Positions 33,524-42,633 are shown, counted from the first letter of the stretch. The stretch: 64,000 nt of DNA from Streptomyces flavochromogenes (GCF_000717595.1 NZ_JNZO01000016.1:62001-126000), one strand, 5' to 3'. The notes: generated by a model not told the origin, from the letters alone. Made by a program: numbers and translations.

Positions 33524-34822
33524 ATGGCGCGCACGCGCGAGGTCTACTTCTACGACTACGCGGCCGACTTCGGGCTCAGCGGACTCGCCGGCACCCTGTG
33601 CGCCCGGTCGACGCTCCGCCTCGACGAACCGGTGGTGCTCGACGTCGCCGAGTCCGAGGCGGAGGACGACGACCACCGGCTCGGCGCGGACGCACGGCTC
33701 CTCCTGGAGTCCCCGCTGCCGGACGACGTGCTCCACACCGTGTGGCTGGCGGCCGTACGCCGGTGCTTCGACCCGGCCGAGGAGGGCACGGACACCCGGA
33801 CCTGGCTGGAGCGTGTCGCGGACCTGTGCCCGCCGCGGGCTCCGGAACGCGATCCGTACGAGGCGACGTCCCTGGACGAGGCGCGGCCCGTGGTTCCGGA
33901 GGAGGAGCTGCGGACGGCGGTGGCGGCGGAGATCGAGTCGGCCGCGGCGGGCCTCGGGCTCCGCGTCGCCGTACCGGGGGTCGTTCCCGCCCTCCTCCGG
34001 GTCGTGCGCGAGGCGGACGCCGACCTCGGGTTCCGGTTGTTCCTGAGGGCGCTCAAGGCGTACTCGGTGCCGGTCGGGGCGGACACGTACGAGCGGCTGC
34101 TCGCCCTCGGGGACGGCCTGGCCTACCCGCGGGTCGTGGTCCACGACGAGCTGGCCGTGCGCTGGCGCCCCCTCGACCCGGGCCGTCGCGACTTCGCACG
34201 CGGGCGGTTCGGGCTGCCGATCCTCGCGGCCGCACTCCGCGGGACCGAATGGACCTACGGGGGCACCCCGCGCGAACACATCCAGCGGGTCGCCGACGAC
34301 GGCCCGGGACACGCCCCGGGGGCGTACGCCGCGGTGCTCCTCGACGACGCCTGGCGGCTCCTCGACTCGGCCGTCCCGTCTCGGGCGGTCGGTCTGCTCT
34401 GGCGGACCGCGACGGGGCGCCTGAACGTCCTGGACGAGGACGAGTTCGACGCCGACGGGCGGGTCTGGCTGGAGCAGGTCTCCCAGGTGTGCCACGCCCA
34501 CCTCGCGGAGGTCGACCCCGCCTACGCGCCCTTCCTCTCGCCCGCCAGGACCGATCTGACGGAGGCGGTGCTGAGGGAGGTCCGCGAGGCGGTCCACGCC
34601 GACGCGGAGCCGGTACGAGGGGTGGCGCGGGTCCTGGAGGACGTGGTCACGGCCGTGGACCCGGACCTCGGCTTCCGCCTCCTGCTCCACATACTCACCA
34701 CGTACGGGGTCCCCGTCGGCGAGGCCCGCCGCGGCCGATACCGGGCCCTCGCCGCGCAACTCGGGTTCAGCGAGGACCACCTGGACGACCGGCTGCCCGA
34801 GGACCGCCGCGGAGTCTCGTAG
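33524..34822 (+). CDS. Hypothetical protein with internal duplication
   Basis: A 432-residue soluble protein I cannot assign. It contains an internal repeat. DADLGFRLFLRALKAYSVPVG (about 165-185) matches DPDLGFRLLLHILTTYGVPVG near the C-terminus, and each is followed by a Tyr-x3-Leu-Ala-x2-Leu-G/A segment. Each copy is preceded by a conserved acidic-aromatic stretch: TWLERVADLCPP versus VWLEQVSQVCHA. The repeat unit spans about 200 residues, so the protein appears to be a fused duplicate. There is no signal peptide and no membrane segment. ATG 33524 has AGGAGG 9 bases upstream. A frame continues upstream but lacks a good start. Confidence 0.8.
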   Translation: MARTREVYFYDYAADFGLSGLAGTLCARSTLRLDEPVVLDVAESEAEDDDHRLGADARLLLESPLPDDVLHTVWLAAVRRCFDPAEEGTDTRTWLERVADLCPPRAPERDPYEATSLDEARPVVPEEELRTAVAAEIESAAAGLGLRVAVPGVVPALLRVVREADADLGFRLFLRALKAYSVPVGADTYERLLALGDGLAYPRVVVHDELAVRWRPLDPGRRDFARGRFGLPILAAALRGTEWTYGGTPREHIQRVADDGPGHAPGAYAAVLLDDAWRLLDSAVPSRAVGLLWRTATGRLNVLDEDEFDADGRVWLEQVSQVCHAHLAEVDPAYAPFLSPARTDLTEAVLREVREAVHADAEPVRGVARVLEDVVTAVDPDLGFRLLLHILTTYGVPVGEARRGRYRALAAQLGFSEDHLDDRLPEDRRGVS

Positions 34823-34870
34823 CCCCTCCGCCGGAACACCTGCCGGGGGCCATCGCCCGTCGTCGGCCGG

Positions 34871-35728
34871 TCAGGACACCCGGCAGAGGATCTCGCCGTG
34901 CGGGACCATGAACCAGGCGTCCTCCCGCGTCCCCCACTCCCGCCAGGCCTCCGCGATCTCCGTCAGTTCGTCCTTCGTCGCGTGGCCGCCGGACACGGCC
35001 AGGTCGGCGTAGCCGGAGCCGGTCGTGCGGTCCGCCCACAGGCCGCTCCACCAGGCCCGCTCCTCCGGCGTCGCGAAGCACCAGGTGGCGGCAGTCGTCG
35101 TGATGTCGGTGAAGCCGGCCTGCCGCGCCCAGGAGAACAGCCGCCGTCCCGCGTCCGGTTCACCGCCGTTGGCCCGGGCGACCCGGTGGTACAGATCCAG
35201 CCAGCCGTCCAGGACGGGCCGTTCGGGATACCACGCGAAGGCCCCGTAGTCGCTGTCGCGGGCGGCGACGAGACCGCCGGGGCGACAGACCCGCCGCATC
35301 TCGCGCAGCGCCTGCACCGGGTCGCCGACGTGCTGGAGCACCTGGTGGGCGTGGACCACGTCGAAGGAGTCGTCGGGGAAGTCCAGGGCGTGCACGTCGG
35401 CGACGGCGAACTCGACGTTCCCCAGGCCGCGTTCGGCCGCCACGGTACGGGCCTTCGCCAGGACCTCCTCGGCCGCGTCGACCGCGGTGACCCGGCCCGG
35501 GGCGACCAGGGACGCCAGGTCCGCGGTGATGGTGCCGGGTCCGCAGCCCACGTCCAGGACGTCCAGACCGGCGGAGAGCGCGGGCAGCAGATAGGCCGCG
35601 GAGTTGGCGGCCGTCCGCCAGTTGTGCGAGCGCAGGACCGACTCGTGGTGGCCGTGGGTGTAGACGGCCGTCTCACGGGCCGTCCCGGAGCCCGCGGGGT
35701 GCGCGGCAGGGGTGGAGGCATGCGTCAT
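34871..35728 (-). CDS. Class I SAM-dependent methyltransferase
   Basis: A 285-residue methyltransferase of the UbiE/Methyltransf_11 type. The SAM site is VLDVGCGPGTITADLASLV (about 57-75), followed by VTAVDAAEEVLAKA (motif II), NVEFAVADVHALDFPDDSFDVVHAHQVLQHV (motifs III-IV) and LREMRRVCRPGGLVAARDSD. The substrate is not predictable. ATG 35728 has GGAG 8 bases upstream. It is convergent with the duplicated hypothetical gene. The GNAT gene lies 102 bases upstream in the same direction. Confidence 0.9.
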   Translation of the reverse strand: MTHASTPAAHPAGSGTARETAVYTHGHHESVLRSHNWRTAANSAAYLLPALSAGLDVLDVGCGPGTITADLASLVAPGRVTAVDAAEEVLAKARTVAAERGLGNVEFAVADVHALDFPDDSFDVVHAHQVLQHVGDPVQALREMRRVCRPGGLVAARDSDYGAFAWYPERPVLDGWLDLYHRVARANGGEPDAGRRLFSWARQAGFTDITTTAATWCFATPEERAWWSGLWADRTTGSGYADLAVSGGHATKDELTEIAEAWREWGTREDAWFMVPHGEILCRVS

Positions 35729-35830
35729 CGGAGCGACTCCCTCGGTGTGGGTGCGTGCTCACCACCGTACGCGCGGGTGTCGCATGATGAGATGTGCGTC
35801 TTGGGATGTGGACATGTCCTGGGTGGCGCG

Positions 35831-36349
35831 TCAGGTGAACAGGTCGCCCCGGTAACGGAGTTCCTCGAGCACCCGGCCTCCCGTCTCCTCCCGCACGGCC
35901 TCGCCGTCCGGGCGCCAGCCCGCCGCTTCGTAGAAGCGGCGACCCCGCGCGTTCCCCGCGAACACCCACAGCGCCGCCGTGCGGAACCCGCTCGCCACCA
36001 GGGCTTCCGTGGAGGCCGCGAGGAGGGCCCGCCCGACTCCCGTGCCCCACACCTCCGGCAGGGCGTAGAGGGCGGACAGTTCGGCCGTGGTCCGCCGGTC
36101 GAGATCCTCGTCCGGCCAGGCGCGGAAGCAGGAGAACGCCCGCACCCGCCCGTCGGGGCCCGTCTCCACCAGGACCGTGGGCCGTTCCGGGGCGGTGAGG
36201 CGGGCCCGCCAGATCGCGGTGCGCTCCTCGACGTCCAGGGCGTCCAGATAGGGGCCGGGCAGCAGGTCGCGGTAGGCGGCCCGCCAGGACAGCACGTGCA
36301 CGGCGGCGACGCCCGCCGCGTCCCCGGGAAGGGCTTCTCGAATCGGCAT
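35831..36349 (-). CDS. GNAT family N-acetyltransferase
   Basis: A 172-residue GNAT. It starts MPIREALPGDAAGVAAVHVLSWRAAYRDLLP, the usual opening of this subgroup. Motif A (acetyl-CoA pyrophosphate loop) is LPEVWGTGVGRALLAAS (about 101-117), and motif B is GNARGRRFYEAAGW. The acceptor is unknown; the subgroup often acetylates small amines or protein N-termini. The chosen ATG has no strong ribosome site, but the sequence immediately after it matches the family start. Confidence 0.88.
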   Translation of the reverse strand: MPIREALPGDAAGVAAVHVLSWRAAYRDLLPGPYLDALDVEERTAIWRARLTAPERPTVLVETGPDGRVRAFSCFRAWPDEDLDRRTTAELSALYALPEVWGTGVGRALLAASTEALVASGFRTAALWVFAGNARGRRFYEAAGWRPDGEAVREETGGRVLEELRYRGDLFT

Positions 36350-36604
36350 GGCCCATTGTCGGCCGAGCGGCGCCTCGGCCGCCTCGCAATTACGGGCCGC
36401 CTCCCGTATCCGCCTTCGCAGTTCCGGCCCCCCGTCGGTATCCGGCTCCGCACGTGCGAGAACGCCGGATCGGTCGCCGTCCGCGCCGACCTGACGAACC
36501 CCTGTGACAGCACGATGAACGGACCGTCCCGACCGCCCTTCCGCCCCTAGGATCGGCCGCGCCGCCGCCCGGTGGCGCGCCTTTCCCACGTGCCGAGGAG
36601 CCCC
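36350..36604. other. Divergent intergenic region (GNAT / sulfite oxidase)
   Basis: A 255-base gap that must contain both promoters. I see no convincing palindrome or small gene. Confidence 0.5.
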
Positions 36605-37873
36605 GTGCCGAACTCGCCCGCGCCCGCCCGCCGTTCCGTGCTGAAGGTTCTCGCGGCGGTCCCGGCGGTCTCCGCCCTCGGCGGACTCGCCACCGCCACC
36701 ACGGCCACCGCCGCATCGGCACACGCCCCCGCGAGCGCACCCGGCCACGCGCCCGCGCGCACCACGGCCGGATCCGCCGCCCCCCTCGCCGCGCCCGGGA
36801 TCGTCAAGGCCCTTCCCGCCCCGTACTTCACCGTCCGGGGCACCAACGCCGAAGCGCGTTTCGACAGCTTCGGGGACACCGGCCACCTCACCCCCGTCGA
36901 CCGCTTCTTCGTCCGCAACCACACCACCACCCCCGTCCTCGACGCCGCCGACTGGCGCCTCACCCTGTGGGGCGACGGCCTGCACGGCCGCAGCCCGGTC
37001 CACTTCACCTACGGCCAGCTCCGCGACCTGCCCTCCGTCACCCGAACGGCCCTGATCGAGTGCGCCGGAAACGGCCGCAGCCTCTACACGAGCCAGCAGG
37101 GCGAGCCGGTCACCGGCACCTCCTGGACCCTCGGCGCCGTCGGAGCCGCCCGCTGGCGCGGGGTGCGCCTCTCCGACGTGCTCCGACGGGCCGGGATCGC
37201 CCGCGACGCCGTCGACCTCCAGCCGCGCGGCCTCGACGACCCGTACGTGTCCGGCGGGATCGACTACGGCCGGGTCCGCCGCCCCCTGCCGGTCGCCAAG
37301 GCCTTCGACGACGTGATCCTCGCGTACGAGATGAACGGCGAGCCCCTCCCGTACGACCACGGGTACCCGGTCCGGCTCGTCGTGCCCTCCTGGGTCGGCA
37401 TCGCCTCCGTCAAATGGCTCGGCGACATCGAGGTCTCCACCCGCCCGCTCACCTCGCCCTGGTCCACCGACTGGTACCGCCTCTTCGGCGACGCCCACCC
37501 GGCCGGCGGCAGCGCCCCGATCAGCCGCCAGACGCTGAAGTCCGCCTACCAGCTGCCCTTCGGCGCCACCCTGGAGGCCGGCCGGGTCCACCGGCTGACC
37601 GGCAGGGCCTGGTCCGCGCACGCGCCCGTACGGACCGTCGAGGTCTCCACCGACGGCGGCGCGCACTGGCGGCGGGCCCACCTCCACGACACCCCGCGGC
37701 GGGACGGCTGGGTCCGCTGGAGCGCGCCGTGGATCCCGCGCGCCACCGGACCGGTCACCCTGCTCTCGCGGACCACCGACGCCGCCGGCAACACCCAGCC
37801 CGATCGGGCCGTCCACAACACCCAGGGCTACCTCTTCAACGCGATCGTGCGGCACCCGGTGACGGTCGCCTGA
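36605..37873 (+). CDS. Exported molybdopterin-dependent oxidoreductase (sulfite oxidase family)
   Basis: A 422-residue protein with a Tat-type signal peptide (PARRSVLKVLAAVPAVSALGG) and a long Ala/Thr/Pro linker. The catalytic domain spans about 75-310. The Mo-ligand cysteine is in LIECAGNGRSLY. Other motifs are SWTLGAVGAARWRGVRLSDVL and DHGYPVRLVVPSWVGIASVKWL. The Ig-like dimerisation domain follows (VHRLTGRAWSAHAPVRTVEVSTDGGAHW). There is no heme domain. Family members oxidise sulfite or reduce sulfoxides. GTG 36605 has GAGGAG about 6 bases upstream and puts the twin arginine at residues 10-11; the upstream ATG 36572 would displace it. Confidence 0.9.
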   Translation: MPNSPAPARRSVLKVLAAVPAVSALGGLATATTATAASAHAPASAPGHAPARTTAGSAAPLAAPGIVKALPAPYFTVRGTNAEARFDSFGDTGHLTPVDRFFVRNHTTTPVLDAADWRLTLWGDGLHGRSPVHFTYGQLRDLPSVTRTALIECAGNGRSLYTSQQGEPVTGTSWTLGAVGAARWRGVRLSDVLRRAGIARDAVDLQPRGLDDPYVSGGIDYGRVRRPLPVAKAFDDVILAYEMNGEPLPYDHGYPVRLVVPSWVGIASVKWLGDIEVSTRPLTSPWSTDWYRLFGDAHPAGGSAPISRQTLKSAYQLPFGATLEAGRVHRLTGRAWSAHAPVRTVEVSTDGGAHWRRAHLHDTPRRDGWVRWSAPWIPRATGPVTLLSRTTDAAGNTQPDRAVHNTQGYLFNAIVRHPVTVA

Positions 37874-37970
37874 AGCGACCCCTGGAGCGGCGGAAACGGT
37901 CGAACCTTCGTATAAAGGGCACGGGGGTGCCGTGCCGGCGCCCCCCCTGCGCGCTCAGGAGGTACGGGAC

Positions 37971-39203
37971 ATGCGGCAGACGGCTCCGGACGGCCGCGGC
38001 CCGGTGCGCTACGGCCCTCCCGCCCCCGACACCGGCCTGCCCGTCCTTCCGGGACTCGCCGGGCTGCTCTCCGCCGCCGCCGGACGGACCACCCCCGAGC
38101 CGCCCGGCGGCGGCCCCGTCCTGCGCGAGGCCGCCTCCGGCTACTGGTGGCGCCGCGGACTGCGCACCCACCCCGAGGACGTCGTGGCCGGCCCCGGCGC
38201 CCCCGCACTGCTGCTCGCCCTGATCGCCGCCCACGGCGGCGACCTGCTGCTGCCCCGGCCCTGCCCCGCCTGGTGGACCCCGCAGGCCCGCCTCCTCGGC
38301 CGACCGGCCTACCACGTGCCGACCCCCGCCGAGGCCGGCGGCGTCCCCGACCCGTACGCCCTCCTGGAGACCGTCCGGCGGATCCGCGCCGAGGGCGGCA
38401 GCCCGCGCGTCCTCCTGCTCTCCGTCGCCGACGACCCCACCGCCACCGTCGCCCCGCCCGAACTCGTCCGCGAGGCGTGCGAGGCCGCCGTCGCCGAGGG
38501 GCTGCACGTCATCAGCGACGAGACCTGGCGCGACACCCGCCACCACCCCGAGGACACCGTGCTCCTCAGCCCCGCCGAGATGTGCCCCGACGACGTGACC
38601 GTCCTCTCCGACCTCGGCGGCGCCCTCACCCCGGCCGCCTGGCCCTGCGCCGTCGCCCGCTTCCCGCCCACCGACCCGTCCCGCGCCGACCGCTGGACCG
38701 ACCGCCGGGCCCGCGTCCTCGACGTCCTCACCGCCCTCGGGGCCGTCGTCCCCGGGCCCGTCGCCCCCGCCGCCGCGCACGCCCTGGACGAACCCGAGGA
38801 CGTCACCGTGCGGGCCCGCCGCGCCGCCGCGGTCCACGGTCGCCTGGCGGCGGCGGCGCACCGCGCGGTCCTCGCCGCCGGGGCCCTCGCCCGGCCGCCG
38901 CAGGCGGGCCGCCACCTCTACGCCGACCTCGGGCCGCTACGGGCCGGTCTCGCCGCCAGAGGTGTCACCGACTCCCTGGAGCTGGAGAGCCACCTCGGCG
39001 CGCGCCTCGGTGCCCCCGCGACCGGCGGCCACCGCTTCGGCGACGAACTCGGCGCCCTGCGCGTCAGGTTCGGCACCGGCATGTTCCTGGGCGACACGGA
39101 GGAGGAGCGGGCGGAGACGCTCACGGCGCGTGACCCGGAGACACTTCCCCATGTGGCGGCGAAGCTGGCGGAGTTCGGAGGAATCCTGGAGGAACTCCGG
39201 TGA
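37971..39203 (+). CDS. Aminotransferase class I/II-fold protein lacking the PLP lysine
   Basis: A 410-residue protein with a class I/II aminotransferase layout. The fold is visible in LHVISDETWRD (the Asp of the pyridine-N contact and the Tyr/Trp region) and a C-terminal RVRFGTGMFLG, the usual carboxylate-binding Arg segment. At the site where SxSK should carry the Schiff-base lysine, the sequence is VLSDLGGALTPAAWPCAV, with no Lys. The only lysine in the protein is near residue 398, far downstream. It therefore cannot form the usual internal aldimine. It may be a PLP-binding or ligand-binding relative, or an altered enzyme. AGGAGGT lies 7 bases before ATG 37971. Confidence 0.82.
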   Translation: MRQTAPDGRGPVRYGPPAPDTGLPVLPGLAGLLSAAAGRTTPEPPGGGPVLREAASGYWWRRGLRTHPEDVVAGPGAPALLLALIAAHGGDLLLPRPCPAWWTPQARLLGRPAYHVPTPAEAGGVPDPYALLETVRRIRAEGGSPRVLLLSVADDPTATVAPPELVREACEAAVAEGLHVISDETWRDTRHHPEDTVLLSPAEMCPDDVTVLSDLGGALTPAAWPCAVARFPPTDPSRADRWTDRRARVLDVLTALGAVVPGPVAPAAAHALDEPEDVTVRARRAAAVHGRLAAAAHRAVLAAGALARPPQAGRHLYADLGPLRAGLAARGVTDSLELESHLGARLGAPATGGHRFGDELGALRVRFGTGMFLGDTEEERAETLTARDPETLPHVAAKLAEFGGILEELR

Positions 39204-39357
39204 CGGCGCCCCCGGCCGCCCGGCCGCCGAAGCAACCCGCGCGAGCCGCGGCTGGGGCCGTACGAGCCGCAGCCGTACGAGCCGACCGCCCCCGGCCCTC
39301 CGGACCAGCCCGACCCTCCGCACGAGCCGAACCATCCGCGCAGAACGGAGCACGCAG
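39204..39357. other. Low-complexity intergenic stretch
   Basis: The 154-base gap is rich in GTACGAGCCG and CC(T/A)CCG-like repeats (39258-39290 shows CCGTACGAGCCG twice, 15 bases apart). One frame would read PYEPQPYEP, but it is not continuous with either neighbour. No function is assigned. Confidence 0.45.
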
Positions 39358-40419
39358 ATGACGGAACGGACGGCACACCCCACGCGGGCCGCCCAGGCCG
39401 CCCCGCACCAGCCCGATCCCGCCACAGCTCCTTCCCCCGCGCCGGCACCCGCCCCCGTCCTCCATCCCGTCGGACGGCTCCGCCTCGACTGGCCCCGCAG
39501 CTTCGCCGACCGGCTCACCGCCCCGCTCCCCGGCGTGCGCGCCCTGGCCCGCCTCGCGCGCGAGGGAGCCGTACGCCCCCGCCCCGAAGGCCTCCGCGAC
39601 ATCCCCCTGCTGCCCTTCGAGCCGGGCCCGCTGCCGCCCTCCGGACCCGACACCCTCGCCATCACCTGGGCCGGGCACGCCAGTTGGGTACTGCGGATGG
39701 GCGGCCTCACCGTCCTCACCGACCCGGTCTGGTCCCGCCGCATCTTCGGCACCCCCGCCCGGCTCACCCCCGTCGGCGTCCGCTGGGAGGACCTGCCGCG
39801 GATCGACGCCGTCGTCATCAGCCACAACCACTTCGACCACCTCGACGCCCCGACCCTGAAACGGCTTCCCCGGCACACCCCGGTCTTCGTGCCGGCCGGC
39901 CTCGGCCGCTGGTTCGCCCGCCGCCGGTTCAGCCGGGTCACCGAGCTCGACTGGTGGGAGGCGGCCGAACTCGACGGCGTGCGCTTCGACTTCGTCCCCG
40001 CCCACCACTGGTCCAAGCGCACCCTCCTGGACACCTGCCGCTCCCTGTGGGGCGGTTGGGTGCTCACCGACGGGTCCGGGCGGCGCGTCCACTTCGCCGG
40101 CGACACCGGGTACGGCCACTGGTTCGCCGAGATCGGCCGCCGGTACCCCGGCATCGACCTGGCCCTGCTCCCGATCGGCGCCTACGACCCCCGCTGGTGG
40201 CTCAGCGACGTCCACACCGATCCTGAGGAGGCGGTCCGCGCCCACCAGGACCTGGGGGCGCGGCGGATGGCCCCCATGCACTGGGCGACCTTCGTGCTGT
40301 CCTCTGAGCCCGTCCTCGAACCCCTCACCCGGGTCAGGACCGCCTGGGAGCAGGCCGGGCTGCGTCGCGAGGACCTGTGGGACCTGCCGGTCGGCGGCTC
40401 ACGGGTGCTCGTGCCCTGA
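39358..40419 (+). CDS. MBL-fold metallohydrolase, NAPE-PLD/UlaG-like
   Basis: A 353-residue protein with the metallo-beta-lactamase signature H-x-H-x-D-H as VISHNHFDHLDAPTL (about 155-169). An upstream ITWAGHASWVLRMGGLTVLTDPVWSRR motif and downstream VPAHHWSKRTLLDTCRSLWGG and FAGDTGYGHWF are typical of NAPE-PLD-related hydrolases. The first 35 residues are a Pro/Ala-rich, probably disordered, tail. Family members cleave phosphodiester or amide bonds; the substrate is unknown. ATG 39358 has CGGAG 8 bases upstream. It follows the lysine-less aminotransferase gene in the same direction. Confidence 0.9.
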   Translation: MTERTAHPTRAAQAAPHQPDPATAPSPAPAPAPVLHPVGRLRLDWPRSFADRLTAPLPGVRALARLAREGAVRPRPEGLRDIPLLPFEPGPLPPSGPDTLAITWAGHASWVLRMGGLTVLTDPVWSRRIFGTPARLTPVGVRWEDLPRIDAVVISHNHFDHLDAPTLKRLPRHTPVFVPAGLGRWFARRRFSRVTELDWWEAAELDGVRFDFVPAHHWSKRTLLDTCRSLWGGWVLTDGSGRRVHFAGDTGYGHWFAEIGRRYPGIDLALLPIGAYDPRWWLSDVHTDPEEAVRAHQDLGARRMAPMHWATFVLSSEPVLEPLTRVRTAWEQAGLRREDLWDLPVGGSRVLVP

Positions 40420-40498
40420 CGCGGCGTCCTCCGACATCACGAGCGCAGGCACCACGGGCCCCGCCACCACCTGCCCGGCACCCGTGCCCCGAGACCGC

Positions 40499-41158
40499 CT
40501 ACTGCTCCGACACCCCGCCCACCTTGGCCCGCGGCCCCCGGAGCCGCCGCCACAGCCCCGGGACCGCGCTGATCAGCACCGTGAGGCCCACCGCGGCGAC
40601 GACACCCTGCCAGGGCTCCGGGAACAGCGAACCGCCCAGGATCCCGATCAGCTGGTACGTCGCCGCCCACGCCAGACAGGCCGCCAGGTCGCCGCGCACG
40701 AACCGCCGCAGCGGCATCTCCGACAGCAGGCACGCCAGCATCACCGGGATCCGCCCGGCCGGCACGAGCCGGGACAGGACGAGCACCGACACCTGGTGCG
40801 TGTCGAGCCGCTCCTGCGCGTGCGCGAGCCGGTCCGGTGTCACCCGGCCCCGGAGCGCGGCCAGCCACCGCGAGCCGTTGCGCGAGCGCACCCCGCGCTG
40901 ACCCAGCCAGTACAGGGCGGTGTCGCCGAGCAGCGCGGCGAACGCCGCCACCAGAAAGACGAAGAGCAGCGCCATCGGCGACGTCTGGTGGAAGGCGACC
41001 ACCGCCGCCGAGCTGACGATCGCGCCCGTCGGCACGACCGGCACCAGGGCGCCCAGCGCCACGAGGAGGAACAGGGAGGGATAGCCGACGGCCTGCTGCG
41101 TCGACTCCGGCGGCAGCTCCCGCACCGCCGTCACGACCCCGGTGAGCCCGTGGATCAC
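40499..41158 (-). CDS. DedA-family membrane protein
   Basis: A 219-residue integral membrane protein of the DedA/SNARE-associated family. The conserved core is visible: LVALGALVPVVPTGAIVSSAAVVAF, FAALLGDTALYWLGQRG, RLVPAGRIPVMLACLLSEMPLRRF and AWAATYQLIGILGG. The F/L-x3-R-x-(V/I)-P-x-x-R pattern occurs as VLSRLVPAGR. DedA members are undecaprenyl phosphate or lipid flippases, and this is inferred by family. GTG 41158 starts a conserved segment. It is 46 bases downstream of an MBL gene in the same direction and is probably co-transcribed. Confidence 0.9.
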   Translation of the reverse strand: MIHGLTGVVTAVRELPPESTQQAVGYPSLFLLVALGALVPVVPTGAIVSSAAVVAFHQTSPMALLFVFLVAAFAALLGDTALYWLGQRGVRSRNGSRWLAALRGRVTPDRLAHAQERLDTHQVSVLVLSRLVPAGRIPVMLACLLSEMPLRRFVRGDLAACLAWAATYQLIGILGGSLFPEPWQGVVAAVGLTVLISAVPGLWRRLRGPRAKVGGVSEQ

Positions 41159-41204
41159 CGGGCGCCCCCCGGCCGCGCCGCCCGTCCGGGCCGCGCACCC
41201 CGCG

Positions 41205-41984
41205 TCACCGGGCCACCTCCGGACGTACCCGCTCGCCGTGCGCGAGCAGATGGACCGCCACCTTCGGCGCCAGCCGCGCCGCGTGCCGTACGAACTCGTC
41301 GCCCGGCGCGTGGAACTCGTGCGGCCTGATCCCGTCGAGGCCGATCGGCCAGTACGTGCCGTAGTGCACCGGGACCGCCGCCGCGGGCGACAGCGCGGCG
41401 AGCGCCTCGGCCGCCCGGCCCGCGTCGAGATGGCCGTGTCCCAGGTAGGGTCCCCAGCCGCCGACCGGCAGCAGCGCCACGTCCACCGGGCCCACCGCCT
41501 CCGCCATCCCGTCGAAGAGGCCGGTGTCCCCGGCGAAGTACGTCCGTGCCTCGCCCTCGACGACGTACCCGAGCGCGGGGGCGCGGTGCGGCCCCACCGG
41601 CAGCCGCCTGCCGTCGTGGAGCGCCGGCACGGCCCGTACGGTCACGCCCTCGACCGTCACCGTGTCGCCCGGCTCCACCTCGGTGAGCCGCAGCCCGTTC
41701 CCGTCGAGCCTGCGCAGCCCCGGTACGGCGGCGGGGGCGCCGCGCGGCACGACGAGCAGGGTCCCGGGCGCGAGCCGGGCCAGCGACGGCAGGTGCAGAT
41801 GGTCGGAGTGCAGATGCGAGACGAGGACGGCCTCGGCGACCGCGGCCTCGGGCGGCGGCAGGGCGCCGCGCCGCCGCCGCAGGTGTGCGAGCCGCCGTGC
41901 GAACAGCGGATCGGTGAGGAAGCGGACCCCGGAGTCCTCGACCGTGCAGGTCGCGTGACCCCACCAGGTGACCTCCACCGGCAT
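41205..41984 (-). CDS. MBL-fold metallohydrolase, UlaG-like
   Basis: A 259-residue metallo-beta-lactamase-fold protein. The metal motif is VLVSHLHSDHLHLPSL. It opens PVEVTWWGHATCTVEDSGVRFLTDPLF, and later motifs are YFAGDTGLFDGM and PVHYGTYWPIG. No substrate is predictable. ATG 41984 has GGAAGG 5 bases upstream; an upstream ATG at 42032 would add 16 less typical residues. The downstream DedA gene is 46 bases away, so they probably form a two-gene operon. Confidence 0.9.
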   Translation of the reverse strand: MPVEVTWWGHATCTVEDSGVRFLTDPLFARRLAHLRRRRGALPPPEAAVAEAVLVSHLHSDHLHLPSLARLAPGTLLVVPRGAPAAVPGLRRLDGNGLRLTEVEPGDTVTVEGVTVRAVPALHDGRRLPVGPHRAPALGYVVEGEARTYFAGDTGLFDGMAEAVGPVDVALLPVGGWGPYLGHGHLDAGRAAEALAALSPAAAVPVHYGTYWPIGLDGIRPHEFHAPGDEFVRHAARLAPKVAVHLLAHGERVRPEVAR

Positions 41985-42130
41985 GCCGCCTTCCGTCGTC
42001 CCGGGTTCCGGCCGTCGTTCACCGCCGTTCACGATGTCCGCGCCCGTACCCTCACTCCGTATCGAGGGTAAATGTCCGGAGCGGGCGCCGGAGTGTGTTC
42101 GGCCGTGCCGTCCCGCAGTAGGGTCGGCCC

Positions 42131-42547
42131 ATGGACGACGTTCGGGTGGCGGCGATCGCCAGCCTCACCCCGCTCGAAGAGCTGGACAGCGACCCCTTCC
42201 TCGTGGACACGCGCCGCCAGCACGCTCTGTGTGCGCGCTGGGCCGACGACAAGGGGTACGTGGTCGCCCGCCAGCTGCTGTTCTACGGGATCCGGCCCGA
42301 TCACGAGGCCCTGTGGGCGGACGTGGAGGCGGGCGCGGTCGACCTGTTCGTCGCCGCCAACGAGCGGGTCCTCGCCCGCGCGTTGACCTCCGTGCCCGGG
42401 TTCCGCGCGGAGTGCGCGCGGCGCGGGGTGCGGGTGGAGACCGCCTGTTCCGACGAGCCGGCGTGTGAGCCGGAGTACGACGCGGCGGCCAAGGCGGGGG
42501 TCCACCGGCGGCTCTCGATGCCGACGGCCGGCTACGACGGCTGCTGA
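42131..42547 (+). CDS. Small protein resembling part of a resolvase/recombinase catalytic domain, function unknown
   Basis: A 138-residue protein. The stretch WADDKGYVVARQLLFYGIRPDHEALWADVEAGAVDLF, then ERVLARAL and FRAECARRGVRVETACS, resembles the serine-resolvase core, where VDxVxVxxxxRLxR and LxxxGVxVxx occur, but the catalytic serine and DR motif are not clear. It may be a repurposed or degenerate relative, or an unrelated Rossmann-like protein. It has five cysteines near the end. TAGGGT at 42119-42124 is 6 bases before ATG with no ribosome site, suggesting a leaderless transcript. Confidence 0.6.
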   Translation: MDDVRVAAIASLTPLEELDSDPFLVDTRRQHALCARWADDKGYVVARQLLFYGIRPDHEALWADVEAGAVDLFVAANERVLARALTSVPGFRAECARRGVRVETACSDEPACEPEYDAAAKAGVHRRLSMPTAGYDGC

Positions 42548-42633
42548 CGACGCCTCGTCACGCACAGCGAGCCGACGCAGCGAACCCGACACAGCGACCC
42601 GACGCCCGCACGGCCGACGCCCGCCCGCCCGCA

